64,000 nt of DNA from JANWHQ01 sp963775275 (GTDB lineage: Bacteria > Pseudomonadota > Alphaproteobacteria > Caulobacterales > Caulobacteraceae): positions 806,001 to 870,000 of the forward strand of contig CAVZII010000005.1 of NCBI GenBank assembly GCA_963775275.1, given 5' to 3'. Under the pieces are notes generated by a model. That model did no database searches and was not told where the DNA came from. It worked only from the letters and a program-made list of their open reading frames with translations. The position numbers and the translations under genes were made by a program. Below are positions 32,974 to 41,185 of the stretch, piece by piece; positions within the stretch are counted from its first letter, which is position 1; the number at the start of each line of letters is the position of its first letter.

Positions 32974-33531
32974 ATGAACAGGCGAACCATCGGCCAGGGC
33001 GGGGCGAAAGGGCGGGGCGCGCTCGCCCTCGCCACGCTCGCCGCGGGCCTCATGCTGGCGCTGGCGCCGGCGGCGGGCGCGCAGGAGAGCACGGTCACGG
33101 CGCAGACGCTGGTCGATCGCGCGCAGATCGAGGACCTGCTCACGCGCTACTACTACAACCTCGGCCACGCCAGCGCCGACAGCTTCTCGCGGTTCTATGC
33201 GGACGACGCCGAGCTGGTGCTGGGGCCGAACAGCTACAAGGGCAAGGCGGGGATCGAGGGGGCCTACAAGGCCGCCGGGGCCAATTCGCCGGGACGCGGG
33301 CGCTTCTCGTTCAACGTGCTGCTGAGCAATCCGCTGGTCGTGGTGCACGGCGACACCGCCACCGCCCAGCTGATCTTCACCGAGGTGGTCATCGACAAGC
33401 AGGGCGACGCGCCGCGGCTCCTGACCCAGGGCCGCGAGTACGACAACCTGGTCAAGGTCGGCGGCCAATGGCGCTTCCAGAAGCGGCAGATCACGCCCGG
33501 CGCCCAGGAGCCCCCCGGCTGGGCCGGGTAA
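32974..33531 (+). CDS. Secreted SnoaL/NTF2-like protein
   Basis: 185 aa from ATG 32974 (GGGGAGGA upstream). Signal peptide ending near PAAGAQ (about 36). The single NTF2-like domain begins with AQIEDLLTRYYYNLGHASADSFSRFYADDAELVLG and ends with YDNLVKVGGQWRFQKRQI, the standard cone-shaped fold. Secreted versions are common in Caulobacterales, with no assigned substrate. Divergent from the transaldolase gene. Confidence 0.8.
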   Translation: MNRRTIGQGGAKGRGALALATLAAGLMLALAPAAGAQESTVTAQTLVDRAQIEDLLTRYYYNLGHASADSFSRFYADDAELVLGPNSYKGKAGIEGAYKAAGANSPGRGRFSFNVLLSNPLVVVHGDTATAQLIFTEVVIDKQGDAPRLLTQGREYDNLVKVGGQWRFQKRQITPGAQEPPGWAG

Positions 33532-33744
33532 GCTCCCTTCTGCCGGTGAGAGTGGGAGGGGCTCAACCCGCAGGGTTGCGAGGTCGAGGGGTGACGGCCG
33601 AGAGGGCGTAGCCCCTCGCCTTCCCATCGCCACGCGATGGGCCCCTTTCCTCTCCCATGGGGGAGGCAAGGAGCGGCGGTTGACGGGCGGGGCGGGTCGG
33701 GGGCCCAATCGGGCGGTCGGGTCCGGGGCCGAGGGGCGTTGTCC

Positions 33745-36243
33745 ATGTTCAGAAGCTTGGGGACGGCGCTCGGGGCGCTCGTGGCGGCCGCGCTGGTCGG
33801 CCTCGCCGCGCCGGCCCTGGCCAAGGACGCCAAGCCGGTCAAGGCGTCCGAGCCGATCCAGTCCCTGGCCGAAGCCACCCACGGCCTGACGCGCCAGGAC
33901 GGCCTGCTGCCCGTCTTCGTCGACAAGGCCAAGGGCCGGATCCTGGTCCTGCTGGGCGCGCCGGACGCCGAGGGCGTCGCCGGACGGTTCCTCTATCTGG
34001 CGTCGCTTCGCACCGGCCTCGGCTCCGCGCCGGTGGGCCTCGATCCCGGCAAGGAGGCCGACACCCGGATCCTGGTCTTCCGCCGGGTCGGCAAGAAGGT
34101 CGTGGCCGAGTACGAGAACCCGCGCTTCCGCGCCACGGGCGCCCCCCGGCCCGAGCAGGCGGCGGCGCGCGGCTCCTTCGCCTTCTCCACGGTCTGGGCG
34201 TCCGACATCGTGGCCGAGGCGGGCGACGGCCGCATCCTGGCGGACCTCTCGAGCTTCCTGACGCGCGACGTGATGGACGCCGCGGACCTGCTCAAGGACG
34301 CGGGCGAGAAGGGCTACAAGCTCTCGCCCGAGCTCACCGTCGCGGACCTGAACGCCGTCAAGGTGTTCCCCGAGAACATCGAGCTGGAGGCGCGCGAGAC
34401 CTTCACCTCCGAGACGCCCGGCGAGGAGGTGAGGAACATCGCTCCCGACCCCAGGCTGGTCACCGTGGTGGTCCGCCACTCGCTGGTGAAGCTGCCCGAT
34501 CCCGGCTTCGAGCCCCGCGAATTCGACCCGCGGGTCGGGACCTTCTCGGTCAATGTGACGGACTTCGCCGCGCCGCTCGGCAAGGACGTGGTGCGGCGCC
34601 TGGCCACCCGCTTCCGGCTGGAGAAGACCGATCCCGGCGCGGCGCGCTCGCGGGTGAAGAGGCCCATCGTCTTCTACGTCGACCGCGCCGCGCCCGAGCC
34701 GATCCGCACCGCCCTGGTGGAAGGGGCGAGCTGGTGGGCCACGGCCTTCGAAGCCGCCGGCTACATCGACGCCTTCAAGGTCGAGGTCATGCCCGAGGGC
34801 ATGGACCCGCTGGACGTGCGCTACAACGTCATCAACTGGGTGGACCGGGCGACCCGCGGCTGGTCCTACGGCCAGCCCGTGATCGACCCGCGCACCGGCG
34901 AGATCATCAAGGGCTCGGTGCTGCTGGGCTCGCTGAGGGTGCGCCAGGACATGCTGATCTTCGAGGGCCTGGTCGGCGCCGGCCAGGAGGGCTCGGGCGG
35001 CCCCAACGATCCGGTGCGCGCGGCGCTCGCCCGCATCCGCCAGCTCGGCGCGCACGAGGTCGGCCATGCGCTCGGCTTCAGCCACAACTTCGCCGGATCC
35101 ACCCAGGACCGCGCCTCGGTGATGGACTATCCGGCCCCCAGGGTGAAGCTGAGCGACGGCAGGATCGACCTGGCGGACGCCTATGGCGTAGGGGTCGGGG
35201 CCTGGGACCGGTTCGTCGTCGACTGGCTCTATGGCGAGGTCCCGCCGGGGCCGGCCGGCGCGGCCGCGCTCGACGCCGAGGCCCGGGCGGCGGCCGCCCG
35301 CCTGCGCTATGTCACCGATCAGGACGCCCGGCCGGCCGGCGCGGCGAACCCCTGGGGGAGCCTGTGGGACGACGGGGCCGACCCCGCCGCCGAGCTGGAC
35401 CGCATGATGACGGTGCGCCGCGCCGCGATCGCCGGGTTCGGACTGGCGGCGCTGCGCCCCGGGGAGGCGGTGGCGGACCTTCGGCGCAAGTACGTCCCGA
35501 TCTTCCTGCTCCACCGCTACCAGCTGGAGGCCGCCGCCAAGCTGGTCGGCGGGGTCGACTATCCCTATGCGGTCGCGGGCGACGCGCGCACCGGCGCGGA
35601 CGCGGTCCCGCCCGAGCGGCAGCGCGCGGCGCTGGACGCCCTGCTGAGGACCCTGGACCCGGCCGAGCTCGACACGCCGCAGGCCCTGGTCCCCTTGCTG
35701 TCGGCCGCCCAGTCCGGCGACCCGGACCGCCAGTTCGACATCGAGGTGATGCCGACCGCCGGCGGGCCGGTGTTCGATCCCCTGGCCGCGGCCGAGATCG
35801 GCGCAGGCCTGACCATCGACGCCCTGATCGCCCCGGACCGGCTGAAGCGCCTGGACGAGCAGCATCGCCGCGACCCGGCGCAGGCCGGCGCCGGCCAGGT
35901 GCTGGCGGCCCTGAGCGCCGCGGTCTTCCCCGAGGCGGGCGCGGCCGGGCCGCTCGCGGCCATCCAGCGACGCGAGCAGACGCGGCTGGTCCTCGACTTC
36001 GCCCGGGCCGCGCGCGATCCGGCCTCCTCGCCCGAGGCCGCCGCCGAACTCGAGGCCGGGCTGCAGGCGATCGCCGCCCAGCTGAAGGCGGCGCCGGGGG
36101 CCGATCCGGCCGAGCGCGCCCACCGCGCCCGGCTGGTCCTGCTCATCACCGACCGCAAGGAACGCGAGCTCGTCCTGGCGCGCGAGCACCTGGCGCCGGA
36201 GGTCCCGCCGGGCATGCCGATCGGCGAGGACGCGGCGTACTGA
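33745..36243 (+). CDS. Secreted zinc-dependent metalloprotease (extended HExxHxxGxxH)
   Basis: 832 aa from ATG 33745, with a signal peptide ending near APALA (about 27). An N-terminal beta-rich region includes VWASDIVAEAGDGRILADLSSFL; the zinc site is HEVGHALGFSH (H437, E438, H441, H447), followed by a Met-turn-like SVMDYPAPRV. This is metzincin-like and matches large secreted metalloproteases of proteobacteria annotated only as zinc-dependent metalloprotease. The helical C-terminal third has no catalytic motif. A likely periplasmic or secreted peptidase. The SMP-30-like gene begins 16 nt downstream, so they probably form an operon. Confidence 0.85.
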   Translation: MFRSLGTALGALVAAALVGLAAPALAKDAKPVKASEPIQSLAEATHGLTRQDGLLPVFVDKAKGRILVLLGAPDAEGVAGRFLYLASLRTGLGSAPVGLDPGKEADTRILVFRRVGKKVVAEYENPRFRATGAPRPEQAAARGSFAFSTVWASDIVAEAGDGRILADLSSFLTRDVMDAADLLKDAGEKGYKLSPELTVADLNAVKVFPENIELEARETFTSETPGEEVRNIAPDPRLVTVVVRHSLVKLPDPGFEPREFDPRVGTFSVNVTDFAAPLGKDVVRRLATRFRLEKTDPGAARSRVKRPIVFYVDRAAPEPIRTALVEGASWWATAFEAAGYIDAFKVEVMPEGMDPLDVRYNVINWVDRATRGWSYGQPVIDPRTGEIIKGSVLLGSLRVRQDMLIFEGLVGAGQEGSGGPNDPVRAALARIRQLGAHEVGHALGFSHNFAGSTQDRASVMDYPAPRVKLSDGRIDLADAYGVGVGAWDRFVVDWLYGEVPPGPAGAAALDAEARAAAARLRYVTDQDARPAGAANPWGSLWDDGADPAAELDRMMTVRRAAIAGFGLAALRPGEAVADLRRKYVPIFLLHRYQLEAAAKLVGGVDYPYAVAGDARTGADAVPPERQRAALDALLRTLDPAELDTPQALVPLLSAAQSGDPDRQFDIEVMPTAGGPVFDPLAAAEIGAGLTIDALIAPDRLKRLDEQHRRDPAQAGAGQVLAALSAAVFPEAGAAGPLAAIQRREQTRLVLDFARAARDPASSPEAAAELEAGLQAIAAQLKAAPGADPAERAHRARLVLLITDRKERELVLAREHLAPEVPPGMPIGEDAAY

Positions 36244-36259
36244 GCAGAGGACCCATCGC

Positions 36260-37351
36260 ATGATCATCCGGCTGAACCGGGCCCTGACGGCGGGCCTGAT
36301 CACGGCGCTGGCGGCGATGGCCGGCGGCGGCGCCATGGCGGCGGGGCGCCCGGCGTCCGCCTTCGACAGGGGCCACGGCCAGCAGACCTGGCAGACCCCC
36401 GGCTACGCCAAGCTCGTCGCGCAGTGCCGCACCCCGCCCAAGCCGTTCGGGATTCCCATCTCGACGATGACCGAGCCGCCCAAGCTCGAGCTCCCGGGGC
36501 CGTCGGCGGCGATCGCGGGCGTCATCGCCGCTGGCCAGACCTGGAAGACCGTCTGGGCGTGGCAGGGCAACAACGTCGACGGCCCGATCGCCGGCAGGGA
36601 CGGCGCGGTCCTGTTCGCCAACAACGACGCCGGCAGCGTGATGCGGCTCGATCCGGCGAGCGGGCTCGCGGAGGTGATCTCAAAGGCGAACACCGCCGGG
36701 GCGGTGTCGCGCAGCAAGACGGGCGCCCTGTTCGTCGCAGAGCGCGGCCTGCCCGAGGCGATCGTCCAGCTGGCGCCCGTGCGCAAGGTGCTGGCGAACA
36801 GCTTCCAGGGCGAGCCGCTGGAGTGCGTCGGCGGCGTGATCAACGACATCTCGGCCGACGCGAAGGGCGGCGTCTACATCGCGATCTCCGGCGGCGGGCT
36901 CTTCTACGCCAGCCCGGCGGGCAAGGTCGTCCAGTACGGCGAGGGCATGGCCGGCGCCAACGGCATCATCCTCAGCCCGGACGAGCGGACGCTCTACGTG
37001 GGCAATGGCCCGGTCGTCGCCGCCTTCGACGTCGGCGAGGACGGCGCCCTGACGAACCAGCGCGAGCTCGCCAGGCTCCACACCGGCCGCGGCGCCGACG
37101 GCTCGGCGGTGGACGCCGAGGGCCGGCTCTATGTGGCGACCGGCGAGGCGGTGGACGTCTTCTCGCCGAAGGGGACGTTCCTGGGCTCGATCGCCGGACC
37201 CAGGGGGCTGCACGGCGTCGCCTTCGGCGGCAAGGGCAAGCGGACGCTCTACGGCATCGTCTTCTACGGCGGATGGGGCTCGCCGGCCGCGCGCAACCAG
37301 CTGATCGCCATCCCGATGCTGGCGAAAGGATACCCCGGCCGGGCGAAGTGA
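36260..37351 (+). CDS. SMP-30/gluconolactonase-like beta-propeller protein, secreted
   Basis: 363 aa with a signal peptide (LITALAAMAGGGAMA). Repeated propeller blades show NNVDGPIAGRDGAVLFANNDAGSVMRLD, GVINDISADAKGGVYIA, GANGIILSPDERTLYVG and DGSAVDAEGRLYVATG. The Glu/Asn/Asp pattern NDI, NGI-SPD, DGxAVD corresponds to the calcium-binding site of SMP-30/gluconolactonases. Substrate uncertain: lactones or an unassigned periplasmic role. Close behind the metalloprotease gene. Confidence 0.8.
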   Translation: MIIRLNRALTAGLITALAAMAGGGAMAAGRPASAFDRGHGQQTWQTPGYAKLVAQCRTPPKPFGIPISTMTEPPKLELPGPSAAIAGVIAAGQTWKTVWAWQGNNVDGPIAGRDGAVLFANNDAGSVMRLDPASGLAEVISKANTAGAVSRSKTGALFVAERGLPEAIVQLAPVRKVLANSFQGEPLECVGGVINDISADAKGGVYIAISGGGLFYASPAGKVVQYGEGMAGANGIILSPDERTLYVGNGPVVAAFDVGEDGALTNQRELARLHTGRGADGSAVDAEGRLYVATGEAVDVFSPKGTFLGSIAGPRGLHGVAFGGKGKRTLYGIVFYGGWGSPAARNQLIAIPMLAKGYPGRAK

Positions 37352-37421
37352 CCGGATCGGCGCCGAGCGCTCACCGGCCCGGCCGCGGCCATGCCTCGGC
37401 GCAGGCGGGCGGCGGCTCGAG

Positions 37422-37587
37422 CTAGTGTCCCGATTCCGAAGTTCGCCAGCGCATTTGCAAGGCGGATGCGAACTTCGGAATCGATAAGGACACTAGCAAA
37501 TGCATGATTCTAGTGTGGTTCACGGATCAGAAGTTCGCAGCCGAGGGCGCCGCCATCATCATGCGAACTTCTGATCCACCACACTAG
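37422..37587. repeat. Twin-hairpin intergenic repeat, copy 1
   Basis: Two adjacent palindromes, each starting and ending with CTAG. Hairpin 1 (37422-37496) has a 25-bp arm CTAGTGTCC + CGATTCCGAAGTTCGC with a 4-nt bulge on the 3' arm. Hairpin 2 (37510-37587) has CTAGTGTGGT + GGATCAGAAGTTCGC with a 4-nt bulge on the 5' arm. The two hairpins share GAAGTTCGC and mirror each other, a REP/inverse-REP (BIME-like) layout. The right end overlaps the stop codon of the gene at 37584. Confidence 0.9.
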
Positions 37588-37976
37588 GCCGCCGCCGGCT
37601 CCCCGAACCGGTTGGCCTCGGCCTGGCCCTTGCCGACCAGGCCCCACAGGGCGAACGCCGCGCCGACGACGAGCGCAGCCCAGGTCAAGGCGGTCCCGTA
37701 CGGGGCGTTGGAGCTGAACAGGCGCATCCACATGGTGGCGCCGGCCAGGGCGCCGGGGACGACCAGCAGCCAGGCGGTCCTGCCCATGTCGTGCAGGCGC
37801 CGGGCGAGCAGCACGAAGGCCGGGAACAGCAGGGTCACCAGGCACCAGTCGGCGTTCCGGCCCTTCACCAGCACCGTATAGAAGGCGAAGGCCGCGACGA
37901 GCACGACCAGGGCGCCGACGAAGGCGCCGCGCGAGGTGCGGCCCATGGGGTTCACGAAGGCGGATTCGAAGCTCAT
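37584..37976 (-). CDS. DUF805-family inner membrane protein
   Basis: 130 aa with about four membrane helices. The DUF805 hallmark is RRLHDMGRTAWLL after helix 2, with WCLVTLLFPAFVLLARR before it. Function of the family is unknown. The TAG stop codon is supplied by the terminal CTAG of the twin-hairpin repeat, so the repeat may have fused to or truncated the tail (AEANRFGEPAAA). It ends the minus-strand group 37584-38846 of small membrane proteins. Confidence 0.8.
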   Translation of the reverse strand: MSFESAFVNPMGRTSRGAFVGALVVLVAAFAFYTVLVKGRNADWCLVTLLFPAFVLLARRLHDMGRTAWLLVVPGALAGATMWMRLFSSNAPYGTALTWAALVVGAAFALWGLVGKGQAEANRFGEPAAA

Positions 37977-37986
37977 GGCGCCCTCC

Positions 37987-38394
37987 TCAGGCTTCGCCGA
38001 GGGTCAGGGCATGCCGCTGGAGCACGCCCTTGTAGTAGTCGACATAGGCCAGCATCAGAAGGCCGTTCAGCGCGAAGGCGGCGAGCGACAGGGCCATGCC
38101 CAGCGGCTGGTGGTCCAGGATCACCGCCCAGTAGAGCGCGCAGGTGGAGATCGGCATCACCACGCACAGCGCCACCGGAACGATGACGCCGGCGAGGATC
38201 AGCGCCCCGGCGACCAGCTGGATCGTCATGGCGACGTCGAACAGCCGGGAGTGGACCAGGGCGTCCATCAGCTGGACGGCGAGGGCCTCGTGGCCGGCCG
38301 GCTCGGGATAGAGCGAGACGAAGAAGTGGTTCAGGCCGTTGGCCAGCATCCAGGCGCCGAAGACCAGGCGCCCGGCAAGGACGAGGTGCTTCAT
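37987..38394 (-). CDS. DoxX-like membrane protein (paralogue 1)
   Basis: 135 aa from ATG 38394. Four helices: LVFGAWMLANGLNHFF, the long IQLVAGALILAGVIVPVALCVVM, CALYWAVIL, and LSLAAFALNGLLMLAYVDYY. The start motif RLVFGAWMLANGLNHFF closely parallels the gene immediately upstream (RLIFGAWMVPAGLNHF), so the two are tandem duplicates. DoxX-like proteins are small quinone- or redox-associated membrane proteins of uncertain role. 2 nt separate it from the upstream gene. Confidence 0.75.
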   Translation of the reverse strand: MKHLVLAGRLVFGAWMLANGLNHFFVSLYPEPAGHEALAVQLMDALVHSRLFDVAMTIQLVAGALILAGVIVPVALCVVMPISTCALYWAVILDHQPLGMALSLAAFALNGLLMLAYVDYYKGVLQRHALTLGEA

Positions 38395-38396
38395 GG

Positions 38397-38846
38397 TCAG
38401 GCCCCCGCGGGCTGGGCGGCGGGCGGCGCGTCGGAGGCGCCCAAGGCCCGCGGCCTGGCGAAGATGGTGAACATGGAGCGGTAGCTCCTGACGAAGGCCA
38501 GGCACAGGAACAGATTGCAGAACAGCACCGCCTCCCCATAGATCGACGCGGGCGAGCCCCATCCCTCGAGCGGCGTGTCCCAGTAGAACACGCAGAACGA
38601 GACCGGCATGCACATCACCAGCACCAGCGGGGTGTAGAGCCCCGACAGCACGCTGATCCCGGCGATGAACTCCACCGCCTTGACGAGGTCGAACAGGTGG
38701 CTTTGCAGCAGGGCCACGATCACCTCGTGGCTGAGGGGCTGGGAGCCCATCGGCTGGGGAAACAGGGGAACGAAGTGGTTCAGCCCGGCCGGAACCATCC
38801 ACGCGCCGAAAATCAGGCGCACGAACCATACGGCGTACTTCATCAA
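38397..38846 (-). CDS. DoxX-like membrane protein (paralogue 2)
   Basis: 149 aa with four helices and the shared N-terminal motif RLIFGAWMVPAGLNHFVPLF. Internal blocks VEFIAGISVLSGLYTPLVLVMCMPVSFCVFYW parallel the neighbour's QLVAGALILAGVIVPVALCVVMPISTCALYW position by position. First gene of the minus-strand cluster of three small membrane proteins. Its function is not assigned. Confidence 0.75.
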   Translation of the reverse strand: MMKYAVWFVRLIFGAWMVPAGLNHFVPLFPQPMGSQPLSHEVIVALLQSHLFDLVKAVEFIAGISVLSGLYTPLVLVMCMPVSFCVFYWDTPLEGWGSPASIYGEAVLFCNLFLCLAFVRSYRSMFTIFARPRALGASDAPPAAQPAGA

Positions 38847-38944
38847 GTCCTCCCGCTGGCGTTGTCGTTCTTGGCCGCCCCGACGCGGACGCCCTTATGG
38901 GGCAAAGGTTAGGCGCCGCGGGCGAACATTGTAAATGGCGCGCG

Positions 38945-41074
38945 TCAGCCGGGCGCCGGACCGGCGGGCGGCAGGAGATATCCGTGGGCCGTCAGCCGCA
39001 GGTCGGGCGCGTGGGCGCACGGCGCGCAGTCGGGCTGGAAGTGCTCGGGCCGGCGGCCGCTGACGGGGTTCAGGTAGCCGAACCACATGGGCAGGATGCC
39101 GGGCCAGGCGACGGGCGTCCCCGATCCGCCGCGGAAGTGCTCCTCGCGCTCGCCCAGGATCGAGATCGGGATGTCGGGCGGGAATTTGGCGAGGACGGGG
39201 TTCGGCGGCGGCGCCTTGCCCGGCGGCGCGTCCTTCACCCCCGCCCAGCCGAGCTTCCAGCCGTTGGCCTCGACGTAGGGCTCGTCCAAGGTGAGATTCC
39301 AGATCCGCCAGGTCCCGTCCTCGAGATTGACCTGGTTCTGGTACATGCCGCTCCAGATCCCCGCGCCGAGGAAGGCGCCGGGCTTGCTCGCCCGGATCGA
39401 GGTGCGCGGCTGGAACAGGCGCGCGCGCACGCTGGCCGAGCGGCCGTCGCGCGCCACGATGATCACCGGCTGGATCAGCCAGTGGAAGGAGACGCCCGTG
39501 CGCGGCCTGGCGGGCGGCGGGCCGTATTCGGTCTCCACCGCCTTGGTGATGCGCTCGCCGCCCAGGTAGTAGCCGGCGAAGGGGACCTCCTTGGCGCCTC
39601 TACGGCCGAAGATCGCGCCCATCTGCGGCCACTGGAAGTCGTCGATGTACATGCCGTAGGCGGTGGTGACGTTCTCGGCGCCGTCCCAGGCGGCGGCCAT
39701 GGCCAGCTTGCGCCGCTGCTCGGCGAGCCAGGCGGCGGTGGGCGCCGGAGCCGGGACGGCCGGCGCGGCGATCGGGCCGGTGAGCGGCGCGGTCGCGGCG
39801 AGGCGATAGCCAGGCGGCGGCGCGACGGGACCGGGCCCGAGGAAGGCCGCGATCACGTGCTCCTGCGCCTCGGCGGTGGGCGCGGGCTCCGGACGGTCGG
39901 GCGCGATCGGGGCGGGAGGCGCGGGCTCGACCGTGCGGCTCCGGCCCCAGCCCAGGGCGTAGTCGGCGCGAAGGTGCGGGTAGAGCCGCATCTCGCGCAG
40001 CTTCCAAAGGCCCCCCTGCTTGACGAAGCGGTTGCGGAAGACCGTGACCTCCCAGCGCGAGGTCCCCTTGTCGGCGTCGGCGATCAGGCCGAGCTCGATC
40101 CCGCGGGCGAACGCCTCGCGCCCGCCCGGCGAGACGGCGACGACGGTGTCGAACTGCAGATGATCGTTGAGGACGCCGTGGGTCAGGCCCTGGGGCCCCA
40201 TCCGCCGCATGGCGCGGCGCACGCCGGCGCGGCCGTGGTAGACCCCGACGCCGGAGACCTCGACCACCCCGTCCGCGGCGAACAGATCGGCCACGTCGTC
40301 CCACATCCGCCGGTCGACGTAGTAGCCGTAGGCGTTCTGCAGGTTCCGCACCTTCTGGGCGTCGATCAGCGCCTGGATCCGGGCGGCCAGCTCGCGCGGG
40401 GCGGCGCTCGTCGCCGGCGCCGGGCCGGCGGCGCCGAGGTCGGGCCGGCCGGTCTGGTCGGCCGTGAAGTGATAGGGGAAGAGGCCGATCGGCTGGCCCT
40501 TCCAGTTGGTCCAGCCGGTTTCGTAGGGGCCGGCGTATTCGGGATGGAAGCGCAGCGCCGCGATCCGCCAGCGGCCGCCCTGGCGCACATAGTCGTTCTC
40601 GTAGACGCCGCCCTCGAGGCTGGCGCCGCCCTGGCCATCGGCCATGAGGAAGAAGCCGTACCAGCGCCCCTGGGCGTGCGCGCCGTCGGGGGCGAGGTTG
40701 ACCAGCGGCTCCTCGATCAGCCGCGTATCGATCTGGCCGGGCCTGAGGCCCTCCTCGCCGGAGGCGCCGGCGAACTCGCCCGCGAGCGCCTTGGCCAGGG
40801 CGCCGCGCCCGCGGATCGCAGGACCCTCGCCGAAGTCGGCCGTGGCGTCGGCGGTGAAGAGGGAGGCCATCTCGCGCCACAGGCCGAACTGGGCGTACTG
40901 GGCGTAGGTGCGCTGGAGATCCTTGACCGCGCGCACGCTCTCGGCCCGGTCCACGTCGCGGGCCAGCGCGGCGACGTCGCCCGCCCCGGCGGCCGGCGCG
41001 GCGAGGGCGGCCTGCGCCCCCGTAGCAAGGGCCAGGGCCAAGGCCGATGCGAGCCAGATCCTGAGGGTCACCAA
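38945..41074 (-). CDS. Secreted protein with three tandem SnoaL/NTF2-like domains
   Basis: 709 aa. Signal peptide (ALALALATGAQAALA, about 25). Three NTF2-like units: about 40-185 (VKDLQRTYAQYAQFGLWREMASLF), 230-370 (VRNLQNAYGYYVDRRMWDDVADLF) and 455-610 (VTTAYGMYIDDFQWPQMGAIF). They are separated by Pro/Ala-rich linkers (for example PAPPAPIAPDRPEPAP). The aligned openings show internal triplication. The tail holds Cys (FQPDCAPCAHAPDL). Function unknown; a covalent trimer may imitate the oligomers formed by single-domain relatives. Gene stands alone. Confidence 0.8.
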   Translation of the reverse strand: MVTLRIWLASALALALATGAQAALAAPAAGAGDVAALARDVDRAESVRAVKDLQRTYAQYAQFGLWREMASLFTADATADFGEGPAIRGRGALAKALAGEFAGASGEEGLRPGQIDTRLIEEPLVNLAPDGAHAQGRWYGFFLMADGQGGASLEGGVYENDYVRQGGRWRIAALRFHPEYAGPYETGWTNWKGQPIGLFPYHFTADQTGRPDLGAAGPAPATSAAPRELAARIQALIDAQKVRNLQNAYGYYVDRRMWDDVADLFAADGVVEVSGVGVYHGRAGVRRAMRRMGPQGLTHGVLNDHLQFDTVVAVSPGGREAFARGIELGLIADADKGTSRWEVTVFRNRFVKQGGLWKLREMRLYPHLRADYALGWGRSRTVEPAPPAPIAPDRPEPAPTAEAQEHVIAAFLGPGPVAPPPGYRLAATAPLTGPIAAPAVPAPAPTAAWLAEQRRKLAMAAAWDGAENVTTAYGMYIDDFQWPQMGAIFGRRGAKEVPFAGYYLGGERITKAVETEYGPPPARPRTGVSFHWLIQPVIIVARDGRSASVRARLFQPRTSIRASKPGAFLGAGIWSGMYQNQVNLEDGTWRIWNLTLDEPYVEANGWKLGWAGVKDAPPGKAPPPNPVLAKFPPDIPISILGEREEHFRGGSGTPVAWPGILPMWFGYLNPVSGRRPEHFQPDCAPCAHAPDLRLTAHGYLLPPAGPAPG

Positions 41075-41185
41075 CGGCTCCTTCTCATGCCTGGATGGAA
41101 AGGCGCCTCCCGGGCCGGGACCGCGCGCAACCGCAAAGGCACTTTATGAAATGCCGGGCGCGGGCGCGCAAACGCCCGGCCCCGT

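Noticed and set aside
32935..36336. A 1133-aa minus-strand ORF
   Set aside because: Antisense shadow of the metalloprotease and SnoaL genes, which have signal peptides and catalytic motifs on plus.
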